NCBI RefSeq assembly: GCF_900162665.1
Contig: NZ_LT727810.1
Coordinates: 724,469 to 788,468 of the forward strand
Source: Oceanobacillus sojae
Lineage (GTDB): Bacteria; Bacillota; Bacilli; Bacillales; Amphibacillaceae
Direction of reading: 5' to 3'
Length of the DNA: 64,000 bases
The notes under the pieces are model-generated. The model saw only the letters and a program-made list of their open reading frames with translations, was not told the DNA's origin and ran no database searches. Position 1 is the stretch's first letter, and each line of letters starts with the position of its first letter. The translations under genes and the position numbers were made by a program. Of this stretch, positions 7,680 to 15,906 are shown piece by piece.

Positions 7680-9110
7680 TTACCGTTCTTCCACCGGAGC
7701 CATTTTATATCCGCGAAAACGCTTGGTAAGTAATTTTCCAAGTCGGAAAATGGCGTCTTCATTACCAGTCCCACTGATTATCTGTACTCCTATCGGCATA
7801 TTTTTCTCGTCTTCACCGACAGGTACAGTAAGAGAAGGAAGTCCCCATACATTTGCGTATGCTGTATATGGCATATATTGCAGATAGGTTTTACGTATAG
7901 AGAAAATTTCTTTAAAAACCTGACCATGCTCCAGTGCAGATTGATAATAAACAGGCAGAATCAACAGACGTTTATCTAAATATGTCTTTAACAATTCATC
8001 GCCCTGCTGGAGAATATCAGCGATTTCCATGATTCTTTTTCGGGAAGGCTTAAACATTTTAGCTCCCATGATTGCCCATGACAAATAAGGATGGACATTT
8101 GTACGCTGGTTCAGTTTTTCTCTTAAAAATGAGCGCAATAAGCCGGAACGGTCATTATTAAAAGCTTCATCTTCAACTAATTTACTTCCATTGATGGACA
8201 TCACTTCCTGCCAGATTAATGCACTGTCTCTAAAATAAGGAGGCATAATCTGCTGGACATTGTAAATTTTTTCAAGGAAATTCGCCAGCTGTCCTAATAA
8301 TTGTCCTGTTCTGGTGGAAAGAGGATAGCCGGGATTCAGCGGTAATATCTCTATTTTAAAATCACGCAAAGTTTGCGGCTTTACCGGCGATTGAGATAAA
8401 ATTTCGTAGATAAGCTGCATATCCTGAACGGACTTTCCCATTGGCCCTACAGTAAGCATACGTTTTTGCAGGTCATGCTGGACCGCAGGGAAATGTCCTT
8501 CGACCGATACGGCAGCGTTGCCTGGCTTAAAGCCGATAACACCATTGAAATGTGCCGGAAACCGAATGGATCCGCCAATATCAGAACCGATGCCGACCGG
8601 TGCACCGCCAGCAGCCAGCAGTGCACCTTCTCCACCGCTTGATCCGCCGGCAGTTTTTGTTATATCCCAAGGGTTATTCGTTCTGCCATATAGTTTATTA
8701 TCTGTCTCCTGGCAAAAGCAAAGTGCCGGGGTGTTGGTTTTTCCAAGAATAATGGCACCCTCTTGCTTTAATTGGCGTACAACTTCGGCATCTTCCTGAT
8801 AAATAAGATCCTGGCGATGCTCTAAGCCGCCTGTTGTCTTCATTCCTTTTACATGGAAGCATTCCTTGATGCTGATTGGTACGCCATGTAATCTGCCTAA
8901 AGATACCTTATTTTGAAGTTGCTCATCTGCTTCATGTGCTTCCTGCAGCGCCTCAGAAAACCGGTTTTCTACAACAGCGTTGATAGCAGGGTTAATCGCA
9001 TTGATTTGTTCTATAAAAGCCGTCACAGCTTCTACAGAGGTGATTTGTTTCTTTTTTATTGCTGTTGCAATACTGCTTGCATCCATTTTTAAAATTTGTA
9101 ACTTTTCCAA
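7680..9110 (-). CDS. Amidase signature (AS) family amidohydrolase
   Basis: A 476-residue enzyme with the full Ser-Ser-Lys triad of the AS family: Lys82 in SIKECFHVKG, cis-Ser157 in the GGSSGGEGALLAAGG signature, and nucleophile Ser181 in GSDIGGSIRFPAHFNG. The 24-residue Ser spacing equals that of fatty-acid amide hydrolase. It hydrolyses an amide bond. The substrate cannot be told, and absence of gatB/gatC next to it argues against GatA. Start is TTG at 9110 with GGGGA 10 bases upstream. It is not part of the B. subtilis yut backbone as I recall it, so it may be an insertion. Confidence 0.88.
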   Translation of the reverse strand: MEKLQILKMDASSIATAIKKKQITSVEAVTAFIEQINAINPAINAVVENRFSEALQEAHEADEQLQNKVSLGRLHGVPISIKECFHVKGMKTTGGLEHRQDLIYQEDAEVVRQLKQEGAIILGKTNTPALCFCQETDNKLYGRTNNPWDITKTAGGSSGGEGALLAAGGAPVGIGSDIGGSIRFPAHFNGVIGFKPGNAAVSVEGHFPAVQHDLQKRMLTVGPMGKSVQDMQLIYEILSQSPVKPQTLRDFKIEILPLNPGYPLSTRTGQLLGQLANFLEKIYNVQQIMPPYFRDSALIWQEVMSINGSKLVEDEAFNNDRSGLLRSFLREKLNQRTNVHPYLSWAIMGAKMFKPSRKRIMEIADILQQGDELLKTYLDKRLLILPVYYQSALEHGQVFKEIFSIRKTYLQYMPYTAYANVWGLPSLTVPVGEDEKNMPIGVQIISGTGNEDAIFRLGKLLTKRFRGYKMAPVEER

Positions 9111-9271
9111 TGTGCATACGTCCCCTTAATTCTTATTAGATTTACTATACCATGTTTTTAAAAAAGAAGGATATAATTCGTCTGCCCTCTTTATTTTCAA
9201 TGAAAGTCCGGTGAAATTACCCATGTAATTATGATATGATAGTAGTATAGACGTTTTTGGAGGTATCATTA

Positions 9272-9709
9272 ATGTATTTTGTAGATCAAGAAAAAATTAG
9301 ACACACATTGACATTTATGAATGACATTTTAGATGCATTTAAAAATCATTCCTATAAAAGTAAAATGGATTATCTGGCATTAGAGCGGATGGCACATGTT
9401 TTTATAGAAGGTACGCTGGATGTCGGGAACATGATGATAGACGGATTTATTATGAGAGATCCCGGCAGCTATGAGGATATTATTGATATTTTAGTGGATG
9501 AAAAAGTTATTCCCGCAGAGGAAGAAGAAGTTTATAAAGCGCTCATTCTCTGGAGAAAACCTTTAGTACATGATTATCAGACAATCGATCATAAAAGCTT
9601 AGAACAGTTTTTCAAAGAAAATCTAAATATATTCATGCAATTTTCGGAGCGGATCGATAAGTATCTGCAAAATGAATTAGGTGTTGCGAACGCTTTTTCT
9701 AATAAGTAA
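9272..9709 (+). CDS. yutE: YutE, DUF86/HepT-like protein
   Basis: A 145-residue all-helical protein of the DUF86/HepT family. Residues R95 to Y102 (RKPLVHDY) keep the R-X4-H-X-Y motif of HepT toxins, which act as ribonucleases or as targets of MntA AMPylation. No nucleotidyltransferase (MntA) antitoxin gene is adjacent, so it is an orphan, as yutE is in B. subtilis. Start: ATG at 9272 with TTGGAGG 8 bases upstream; the in-frame TTG at 9257 is part of the ribosome site. It is 30 bases upstream of a regulator gene on the same strand, so the two may be cotranscribed. Confidence 0.82.
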   Translation: MYFVDQEKIRHTLTFMNDILDAFKNHSYKSKMDYLALERMAHVFIEGTLDVGNMMIDGFIMRDPGSYEDIIDILVDEKVIPAEEEEVYKALILWRKPLVHDYQTIDHKSLEQFFKENLNIFMQFSERIDKYLQNELGVANAFSNK

Positions 9710-9739
9710 TAAGCATGTTTAAAAAGGGGGCTTAAGCGG

Positions 9740-10375
9740 ATGGGAAAACGTATCTCGACAAAGGATAAGATTATCCGGGTGCTGAAGGAACAGGGAACGT
9801 TAACGATGGACGCCATTATGGAGCACTTTGCTATTTCAGAGACAGCCGTCAGGAAACAGCTTCATACACTTGTGCAAGAAGGGTTTATTGAGGTACAGCA
9901 GCATAAAAAAGAGATTGGGCGGCCTTACCATACATACAGCCTGACGGAACAGAGCCAGGTACGTTTTCCCAATCGCTATAAAGAACTCTCCTTAGATTTG
10001 CTTCATGACTTAGAAGAATTGCAGGGAAACCAGCTTATCAGTGAGCTTCTCAAAAAACAGTCATCCAAAGAAAAAGAGCAATTAAAGAAGTATTTAGATA
10101 AGTATTCAACTGCTGAAGAGAAAATAACTGCTTTAAAGGATCTGCAGAATAAAAGCGGATATATGTTTCAAGTGGAGAATAAGGGACAGGAAGGGTTTCA
10201 ATTAAATAATTTTCATTGCCCTTTTTTAGAAGTGGCAAAGGATTATCCAGTGATGTGCCACCATGAAAAAGAAATGTACGAAGCTTTATTTCCAAATCGG
10301 GAAATAAAGACAAAATCATTGCTGGTCGATGGTGAGAAATGCTGTCAGTGGAAAATTGCTGCCGTTTCAGAATGA
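9740..10375 (+). CDS. SufR-like winged-helix transcriptional regulator with C-terminal Cys cluster
   Basis: Residues 5-65 form an ArsR/DeoR-like winged helix (MDAIMEHFAISETAVRKQLH as the recognition unit). A coiled middle part is followed by a C-terminal cysteine region: HCPF, then Cys after 12 residues (VMCHH), then a Cys-Cys pair 27 residues on (EKCCQW). This arrangement resembles the Fe-S sensor SufR, where cysteines hold a cluster that switches DNA binding. No suf operon is in the window; yutI and yutM are the nearest Fe-S genes. Start: ATG, GGGGG 9 bases upstream. Target genes are unknown. Confidence 0.75.
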   Translation: MGKRISTKDKIIRVLKEQGTLTMDAIMEHFAISETAVRKQLHTLVQEGFIEVQQHKKEIGRPYHTYSLTEQSQVRFPNRYKELSLDLLHDLEELQGNQLISELLKKQSSKEKEQLKKYLDKYSTAEEKITALKDLQNKSGYMFQVENKGQEGFQLNNFHCPFLEVAKDYPVMCHHEKEMYEALFPNREIKTKSLLVDGEKCCQWKIAAVSE

Positions 10376-10437
10376 TTAACCTGTCAACCTGATGTATGGA
10401 AACTTCAATGAAGAAATAGAGATAGAGAGGTCATAAC

Positions 10438-11205
10438 GTGAAAAACTATAAAGGGTATCTTATTGATTTAGATGGAACGATGTACAGGGGGAATGAAGTC
10501 ATCCCAGAAGCTATTCCTTTTGTGAAGCAATTAGCAGATAGAAATATTCCATATGTATTTGTAACGAATAATTCTACCAAAAGCACGCAGGAGGTAGCTG
10601 AAAAGTTAAAACGATTAGGAATCCAGGCAGATCATAATCAGGTTGTTACAAGCAGTATGGCTACAGCAAAATATCTGCAGGAGCAGTCTGTAAAAACATG
10701 CTACTGTATTGGTCAAAGCGGACTGAAGGAGCCGATAAAAGAACATGGTATCCAATTGAAAGACAGTACAGATGTAGATGCTGTAGTTGTAGGATTAGAC
10801 AGGGACATTAATTATGATAAGCTTGCCACAGCATGTATTGCTGTCAGAAAAGGTGCGCGGTTTATTTCTACCAACCGGGATCACGCTATCCCGACTGAAG
10901 CAGGAATGGGACCTGGTAATGGCGCTTTTACAGCATTGGTCCAAACCAGTACTCAACAAAATCCTGTTTTTATTGGAAAACCGGATACAATTATTATGAA
11001 AGAGGCATTAGATGTTCTCGGCTTTCCAAAAGAGGATGTTTTGATGGTGGGGGATAATTACCAAACAGATATCCAATCAGGATTTAATGCAGGGGTGGAT
11101 ACCTTATTTGTTCATACAGGAGTTACCTCTAAGGAAGAATTGGCTGTTTTTGAGAAACAGCCGACTTATATAATGGAAAAATTATCAGAATGGATTTTTG
11201 AGTAA
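10438..11205 (+). CDS. yutF: YutF, HAD-superfamily (NagD/AraL-type) phosphatase
   Basis: A 255-residue HAD hydrolase with motif I DLDGTMYRG (residues 10-18), motif II TNNSTKS (residues 43-49), motif III lysine in IGKPDTIIMKEA and motif IV MVGDNYQTDIQSG. The C2-type cap between motifs II and III places it in the NagD/AraL/PNPase group, matching B. subtilis YutF. It should dephosphorylate small phosphorylated metabolites in the cytoplasm. Start is GTG with GAGAGG upstream. It follows the SufR-like regulator by 62 bases and is closed by a strong bidirectional terminator. Confidence 0.88.
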   Translation: MKNYKGYLIDLDGTMYRGNEVIPEAIPFVKQLADRNIPYVFVTNNSTKSTQEVAEKLKRLGIQADHNQVVTSSMATAKYLQEQSVKTCYCIGQSGLKEPIKEHGIQLKDSTDVDAVVVGLDRDINYDKLATACIAVRKGARFISTNRDHAIPTEAGMGPGNGAFTALVQTSTQQNPVFIGKPDTIIMKEALDVLGFPKEDVLMVGDNYQTDIQSGFNAGVDTLFVHTGVTSKEELAVFEKQPTYIMEKLSEWIFE

Positions 11206-11209
11206 TACA

Positions 11210-11257
11210 AAAGCATTCATATTCTATATCAAAACAGAATATGAATGCTTTTTTTTA
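11210..11257. terminator. Bidirectional terminator between yutF and yutG
   Basis: AAAGCATTCATATTCT (11210-11225) pairs with AGAATATGAATGCTTT (from 11236), with T runs on both sides. Confidence 0.9.
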
Positions 11258-11773
11258 TCCGTCCAGTTCCTCATGCTCGTTTTCTGCATCTCCATGAGCG
11301 AGACGGCTGGATGCTGCTGCAGCAATAGCACCGACGATATCATCTAAGAATGTATGAATCTCGCCGCTGCTTTTATCATTTAGTTTTTCTAAGATACCAG
11401 GTTTTTGTTTATCAATATAACCAAAATTGGTTAAGCCGATAGAGCCATATACATTAACAATAGATAAGGCAATTACTTCATCAATGCCATATAATCCTTC
11501 ATCAATTTGAATTGTTTCCTGAAGCGGTTCGCTTAATAGCTTTTTCTCTGCCAGTACATCCAGCTCAATGCCTGTTATGACAGCATTTTGCACTTCTCTT
11601 TTGGTTAAAACACGATTCACATTAAAGCGGCATTTGTCCATTGTCAAATCTGTATGATATTTTGACTGCAGATAGTATACCAATTCTGCAATATCATCTA
11701 TTTTTACTCCACGTTCTTTTAACAGCTGTCTTGCTCTAACTTCCAGTTTTGTTTTGCTTGTATATTTCGTCAT
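11255..11773 (-). CDS. yutG: YutG, phosphatidylglycerophosphatase A-like protein
   Basis: A 172-residue protein with the PgpA-like pattern: helical N-terminal ERGVKIDDIAELVYYLQSKY, then GIDEVIALSIVNVYGSIGLTNFGYIDK and GEIHTFLDDIVGAIAAAASSRLAHG near the C-terminus. It matches B. subtilis YutG, annotated in the phosphatidylglycerophosphatase A family, although it lacks the strong membrane segments of E. coli PgpA. I start it at the ATG 11773, with AAGGTG about 9 bases upstream. An in-frame GTG four codons earlier overlaps that site. It is divergent from yutH. Confidence 0.82.
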   Translation of the reverse strand: MTKYTSKTKLEVRARQLLKERGVKIDDIAELVYYLQSKYHTDLTMDKCRFNVNRVLTKREVQNAVITGIELDVLAEKKLLSEPLQETIQIDEGLYGIDEVIALSIVNVYGSIGLTNFGYIDKQKPGILEKLNDKSSGEIHTFLDDIVGAIAAAASSRLAHGDAENEHEELDG

Positions 11774-11859
11774 TTTAAAACACACCTTTTTTGATTTAAT
11801 ATGATTGTATAGTCATCTCCTTCATATATTTAATATATACGATAAGGAGGAGTTTGTTG

Positions 11860-12825
11860 ATGCCTATGTCAGAAATGCTCCGAAGTCAATACGCAATCCA
11901 GGTTGAAGGGAAGCAGTTTATTGAAGAGCGTGAAGGTTATCAAAAAGAGCATTATATTTATTTTACCATTCCTGCTGGAAACAAGGAAATGATATTAATG
12001 GAACAGGCAACTTTAGCCTACTACTTAAGAGAAAATGGCATATCCTCTGTAGCTTATCCAATCAGGAATATCAATGGGGAATGGTTTACCAATCACGGAA
12101 ACGGACTTTGGATGGTTCTTGTATTAGAAGATTATTCACAGGCTTCAGGAAGCGGGAGTGCAGGGAATAAACTTGGAGATATTCATCGTATTGGCAGCAG
12201 TTTTCAGTATGAGCCTAAAGCTATTTCCAGCTATGGTACATGGAGAAAGCTTTGGGAAGAAAAGCTTACTTTTTTTGAAGAAGAATTGACCAGGCAGGCA
12301 AAGGAAGAGGCGGCAAGCAGTTATTTATCGGAAGTAATGGATGTTTTACCTTATATTGTTGGAATCAGTGAGAATGCTATCCAATATTTACGGGAGAGTG
12401 AGAAAGAGCAGCGGATCTTACAAACTGATCAGGGAACAGTGACTTTCTCCAGGTGGAGTACTTTCGGGAAAACAATTATTTGGACAGATGAACTCGTATA
12501 TGACCATCCAACCCGGGACATTGCTGAGTATATTCGTTTTTCCTTTTTGCAAAATCGGCCGGACACAGAAATTAATCAATTCTTAAATGATTATCAAAAT
12601 TATCAGCCATTATCTGTGTTTGCATGGAGGCTTGTGTTTGCCAGGCTATTCTTTCCGATTCATCTTTATGATTTTTTAGAAGAAGGATTTCAGTATCAGG
12701 ATTTTCAAAGATTGGAGCAATTGGTAAAGCATCAGGAAGTGTATGAGAGAAGACTGGCACGATTTTACGAAATGACGGGTGTAGATGTTTCCGATTGGCG
12801 GATTCCTATGATAAGCTGGTTGTAA
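11860..12825 (+). CDS. yutH: YutH, spore coat-associated kinase-like protein
   Basis: A 321-residue protein of the CotS/YutH group, which has an aminoglycoside-phosphotransferase-like fold and is found with spore coat. Visible landmarks: the N-lobe stretch HYIYFTIPAGNKEMILMEQATLAYYLRENG, and C-lobe WTDELVYDHPTRDIAEYIR, where the usual catalytic Asp loop is degenerate. Kinase activity is therefore uncertain. ATG at 11860 lies 9 bases after AAGGAGG; two TTG codons just upstream are also in frame. It is divergent from yutG and would be expected under a mother-cell sigma factor. Confidence 0.85.
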   Translation: MPMSEMLRSQYAIQVEGKQFIEEREGYQKEHYIYFTIPAGNKEMILMEQATLAYYLRENGISSVAYPIRNINGEWFTNHGNGLWMVLVLEDYSQASGSGSAGNKLGDIHRIGSSFQYEPKAISSYGTWRKLWEEKLTFFEEELTRQAKEEAASSYLSEVMDVLPYIVGISENAIQYLRESEKEQRILQTDQGTVTFSRWSTFGKTIIWTDELVYDHPTRDIAEYIRFSFLQNRPDTEINQFLNDYQNYQPLSVFAWRLVFARLFFPIHLYDFLEEGFQYQDFQRLEQLVKHQEVYERRLARFYEMTGVDVSDWRIPMISWL

Positions 12826-12899
12826 GCAGTATCATAACAAATAAAAAAGAAATATCAGAGAAATAATTATCATTTATTCGCAGGAGGGAGAACACCAGT

Positions 12900-13865
12900 A
12901 TGTCTAAACCAAAGGTCTACATTACCCGTAAGATTGATGAAAAGTACTTACAAGCATATCGGAATGAATTAGATATTCACATGTGGGAAAAAGAGGAGGA
13001 GTCTGTACCGAGAGAGACACTTTTTAAAGAGATAGCAGATGCTGATGCTTTATTCGCAGTGTTAAGTGACACTATTGATGAAGAGCTGTTATCAAAAGCT
13101 CCTCGTTTAAAGGTTATTGCTAATATGGCTGTCGGCTACGATAATATTGATGTGGAGGCATGTAAAAAGCATCAAGTTGTTGTTGCAAATACCCCTGATG
13201 TTTTATCGGAAACAACCGCAGATTTAGGTTTTTCACTTATTATGGCTACTGCCAGGCGTATTGTGGAGGCGGATGAATGGGTGAAGCAGGATAAGTGGCA
13301 GTCGTGGGCCCCATTTTTCTTTGCCGGCACAGATATTTACGGGAAAACACTTGGAATTGTTGGAATGGGGAGAATCGGAGAAGCTATTGCTAAACGGGCA
13401 GCTGGTTTTGACATGAATATACAGTACCACAATCGTTCCCGGAAAAAAGATGCAGAGGAACGATTAAATGCAAAATATGTCAGCTTCGATGAGCTGTTAG
13501 AGACTTCTGATTTTATTGTGACCGTTGTTCCACACACCAAAGAAACCGATAAATTATTTAATAAGGATGTTTTTAAAAAAATGAAATCCAGCGCTATTTT
13601 TATAAATATTTCGCGCGGCAAAGTAGTGGACGAAGAAGCGTTGGCAGAGGCACTTAAAACTGGGGAAATTCAGGCAGCAGGTCTGGATGTTTTTGATGAA
13701 GAGCCAATTAGAGCAGATCACCCGCTTGTCGGTTTGAAGAATACGGTATGTATCCCGCATATCGGCTCTGCCAGTGTAGAAACAAGAACAAAAATGGTTC
13801 AGCTCTGTCTGGAAAATATTCAGGCAGTTGTCACTGGGGAACCAGCCATTACCCCCGTATCGTAA
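12900..13865 (+). CDS. D-isomer-specific 2-hydroxyacid dehydrogenase (glyoxylate/hydroxypyruvate reductase type)
   Basis: A 321-residue NAD(P)-dependent dehydrogenase. The Rossmann motif GIVGMGRIGEA is near residue 150. The catalytic set is visible as Arg in INISRGKVVD, Glu in LDVFDEEP and His in IPHIGSAS. The N-terminal flavodoxin-like half includes MAVGYDNIDV. Sequence style is that of glyoxylate or hydroxypyruvate reductases (GyaR/GhrB) rather than SerA, since no ACT domain follows. Exact substrate is not determined. Start: ATG 8 bases after GGAGGGAG. It ends near the terminator of convergent yutI. Confidence 0.88.
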   Translation: MSKPKVYITRKIDEKYLQAYRNELDIHMWEKEEESVPRETLFKEIADADALFAVLSDTIDEELLSKAPRLKVIANMAVGYDNIDVEACKKHQVVVANTPDVLSETTADLGFSLIMATARRIVEADEWVKQDKWQSWAPFFFAGTDIYGKTLGIVGMGRIGEAIAKRAAGFDMNIQYHNRSRKKDAEERLNAKYVSFDELLETSDFIVTVVPHTKETDKLFNKDVFKKMKSSAIFINISRGKVVDEEALAEALKTGEIQAAGLDVFDEEPIRADHPLVGLKNTVCIPHIGSASVETRTKMVQLCLENIQAVVTGEPAITPVS

Positions 13866-13875
13866 ATAAGGATAA

Positions 13876-13919
13876 TAAAAAAACGGAGTGTCTCTATCAA
13901 GGCAAAAGAGCGCTCCGTT
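13876..13919 (-). terminator. Terminator of yutI
   Basis: AACGGAGTG (13882-13890) pairs with CGCTCCGTT (13911-13919). The T run is on the minus strand (seven A at 13878-13884 on top). Also a barrier for the convergent dehydrogenase gene. Confidence 0.75.
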
Positions 13920-13933
13920 CTATATTAAATTCA

Positions 13934-14158
13934 TTAAAAAACCTGTTCGATTTCTGTTACACCAGGAACCTCTGCCATAAGTGCGCGTTCAATTCCGGCT
14001 TTTAAAGTAATGGTTGAACTTGGGCAATTGCCGCATGCTCCCATGAGACGTAATAAAACGACGCCATCATCATCAACGTCAACTAATTCTACATCCCCGC
14101 CATCACGTAATAAGAATGGACGAAGCTTGCTTAATACTTCTTGTACTTGTTCTTCCAC
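13934..14158 (-). CDS. yutI: YutI, NifU C-terminal-domain Fe-S scaffold protein
   Basis: A 74-residue single-domain protein with the NifU C-terminal signature: [18 protein letters not shown] and Cys42-X2-Cys45 in [11 protein letters not shown]. Such Nfu proteins carry and deliver [4Fe-4S] clusters. Start is GTG with AAAGGAG 9 bases upstream. A TATAAT box lies at 14186-14191 on this strand. A Fur-like palindrome and the left end of an insertion sequence follow immediately upstream, so its regulation may have been altered by the insertion. Confidence 0.9.
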   Translation of the reverse strand: MEEQVQEVLSKLRPFLLRDGGDVELVDVDDDGVVLLRLMGACGNCPSSTITLKAGIERALMAEVPGVTEIEQVF

Positions 14159-14215
14159 AATAACCTACTCCTTTCCTACAAATCTATTATAACGCGATTA
14201 AACACAAAAATCTAT

Positions 14216-14232
14216 TTGAAAATGATTTTCAA
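14216..14232 (-). promoter_or_regulatory. Fur-box-like palindrome upstream of yutI
   Basis: TTGAAAATGATTTTCAA is a perfect 8-1-8 palindrome. Its inner 15 bases differ from the Bacillus Fur 7-1-7 consensus TGATAATNATTATCA at two symmetric positions. It lies just upstream of the yutI promoter and touches the left end of the insertion sequence. Regulation is inferred. Confidence 0.45.
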
Positions 14233-14312
14233 TTGAATGAATTTCATAATTGCTCTTTTTAAAAATACAAAGACGAACAGAATTTTCGAAAGTGTATTTT
14301 AAAAAACAAAAA

Positions 14313-15674
14313 TTATGCAGCTTGTTGTTGCTGAATAAGCTCCGCTTGGATGCGATCCGCAGCTAATTTGGAAGCATTGTAAATCAAAGCGACCATGTCA
14401 AAATGGACTTTCGCACGCTTTCCAGTGCGATAGCGAACATTATTTAACTGATAGAACTCTTTTAAATAAGCGTTGACACGTTCTACTGCTGTCCGTTGTT
14501 TAAAAATCTTTTTCCAAGCTCTTGATCCGCGCGCAGGCGCCGTATAACGTCTTAAATCGGTGGTTATTTTGACTTTATACACTTTTTGACAGATACCTTC
14601 ATTTGCAAGTGGGCAGTTGCTACATTCCTTAGGTCTGGTATACTTCAATGTTTCGTATTTCGGATCAAAGCTGTCATATTTATAGGAATGTTCTCGCAAA
14701 CAGGTCGGGGCAAAATCCTTATCAAACCCGATCATTTCGCCTTCATTGCGTTTATTATAGGCAATGACAGACTGTTGTCCCATGCGATGAATTTGTTCAT
14801 AAATCGGCTCGAAATCATAGCCCGCATCCAATGTCTGGTAAGAAGCAGACGTAAGCGGAAGTCGTTGATCTATCCCCTTCAATAGGGCGATAGCGGCTTT
14901 TCCATCATTTAAGCTGCCGGAAGAAAACAAGGATTGTAGAATATACTGGCTTGATGCCCCAACTGCGAGGTGTCCTTTGTAGCCAAACCAATACTCGTTT
15001 TTACCATCTGCATTCTTTTTCACACCCCATTTTGGGTTCTGTGGCACTTCTGCACGCAATACGTCTAATGGAACGTCTAATTGAGCTTCTATTTTCTTTT
15101 CATACAATGGAAGATTCGCTTCTTTTTCTGCTTGTTCTTTGAGATATTGGTCGCGTTCTTTCTTGGATTTACGCCCACGCTTTTTGGGTCTGATTTCCGA
15201 TTTTTCTTCTTTTTGAACGGGCGCCTTGTCCCGGGCTTCAAAATGGGTTGCGTCAATGGCGATGACTTCATCAGCGATAAATCCTTCTGTGATAGCTGCC
15301 AGTGTTACGTTTTCGAAGGATTTCTCTAAAATATCTGATTCACTCAGTTTTGTAACCAAGCGAGAATACGCAGCTTCTGACGGTGTAGAATCGGAAACAA
15401 GAAATCCGCAGTTCATTTTAAAGATAAAGTCATCATTTAGACGCTTGATTAAGTCTTTGATCGTTGGGATGCGCTCGATGTAGCGAATAAAAAAAGAAAT
15501 AATCATCCCTGCATAATTTAGCTCAACAGGCGCTCCAAGCCGGGATTTCTTATTAATCGCATGATAAATACGATCCAGATCAATCGCTGAAATAATCGCT
15601 TCATATTTTTGGGTAGGTTCCATGTCATATAATTCTTGGATGCCAAATAGACTCGGTTGTCGTATAATGGTCAT
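14313..15674 (-). CDS. IS1182-family transposase (DDE type)
   Basis: A 453-residue intact transposase. The N-terminal domain begins MTIIRQPSLFGIQELYDMEP. The catalytic triad candidates are Asp in EVIAIDATHFEARDK, Asp in QTLDAGYDFEPIY and Glu in KQRTAVERVNAYLKEFY. A Cys-rich zinc-like stretch ECSNCPLANEGICQKVYK precedes the last motif, and a basic region RPKKRGRKSKKERDQ sits after the first. GGAGGAG lies directly upstream of the ATG. A TATAAT box lies on the same strand at 15718-15723, with no good -35 box. Confidence 0.93.
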   Translation of the reverse strand: MTIIRQPSLFGIQELYDMEPTQKYEAIISAIDLDRIYHAINKKSRLGAPVELNYAGMIISFFIRYIERIPTIKDLIKRLNDDFIFKMNCGFLVSDSTPSEAAYSRLVTKLSESDILEKSFENVTLAAITEGFIADEVIAIDATHFEARDKAPVQKEEKSEIRPKKRGRKSKKERDQYLKEQAEKEANLPLYEKKIEAQLDVPLDVLRAEVPQNPKWGVKKNADGKNEYWFGYKGHLAVGASSQYILQSLFSSGSLNDGKAAIALLKGIDQRLPLTSASYQTLDAGYDFEPIYEQIHRMGQQSVIAYNKRNEGEMIGFDKDFAPTCLREHSYKYDSFDPKYETLKYTRPKECSNCPLANEGICQKVYKVKITTDLRRYTAPARGSRAWKKIFKQRTAVERVNAYLKEFYQLNNVRYRTGKRAKVHFDMVALIYNASKLAADRIQAELIQQQQAA

Positions 15675-15747
15675 AAGAAGTACTCCTCCAGTCTTTTTAT
15701 GGTTTTGTGGTTATTACCATTATACAAGATTTGGGGAGGTACTTCTT
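15675..15747 (-). promoter_or_regulatory. Inverted repeat able to hide the transposase ribosome site in read-in transcripts
   Basis: On the transposase strand, AAGAAGTAC (15747-15739) lies upstream of the TATAAT box and GTACTTCTT (15683-15675) covers the start region. Next to these arms, CTCC and GGAG can also pair, covering the Shine-Dalgarno. RNA begun at the element's own promoter lacks the left arm. RNA entering from outside has both arms and would mask translation. Confidence 0.6.
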
Positions 15748-15906
15748 TTTTTATGCCCTGAACTCATTGGGACGCAAGGGTTAAGAATTATGAAATTCAC
15801 TCAATTAGCTGGTTAATTATATTTTATCTTTTTCCGCTTATTTTGTAAAATAATTAATATAGGTATACGCTAAAAGATAGCATGACTCTGAAGGGAAGTG
15901 TATAAT

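Larger units (their letters stand above)
14231..15806 (-). mobile_element. IS1182-family insertion sequence
   Basis: A single transposase gene is bracketed by an inverted repeat: 14231-14251 and, in reverse complement, 15786-15806. Twenty of 21 positions are identical, reading AATTGAATGAATTTCATAATT at the left. The 1,576-base span is typical of IS1182 elements. I see no clear target-site duplication outside these ends, so exact boundaries could differ by some bases. It sits between yutI and yuzD and disrupts no gene. The transposase is intact, so the element may be active. Confidence 0.75.

Noticed and set aside
7680..9110. Amidase considered as GatA of the glutamyl-tRNA amidotransferase
   Set aside because: No gatC or gatB neighbour and the core fits stand-alone AS amidases better.
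15040..15300. Long opposite-strand frames within the transposase gene
   Set aside because: Shadows of the transposase coding frame without ribosome sites.
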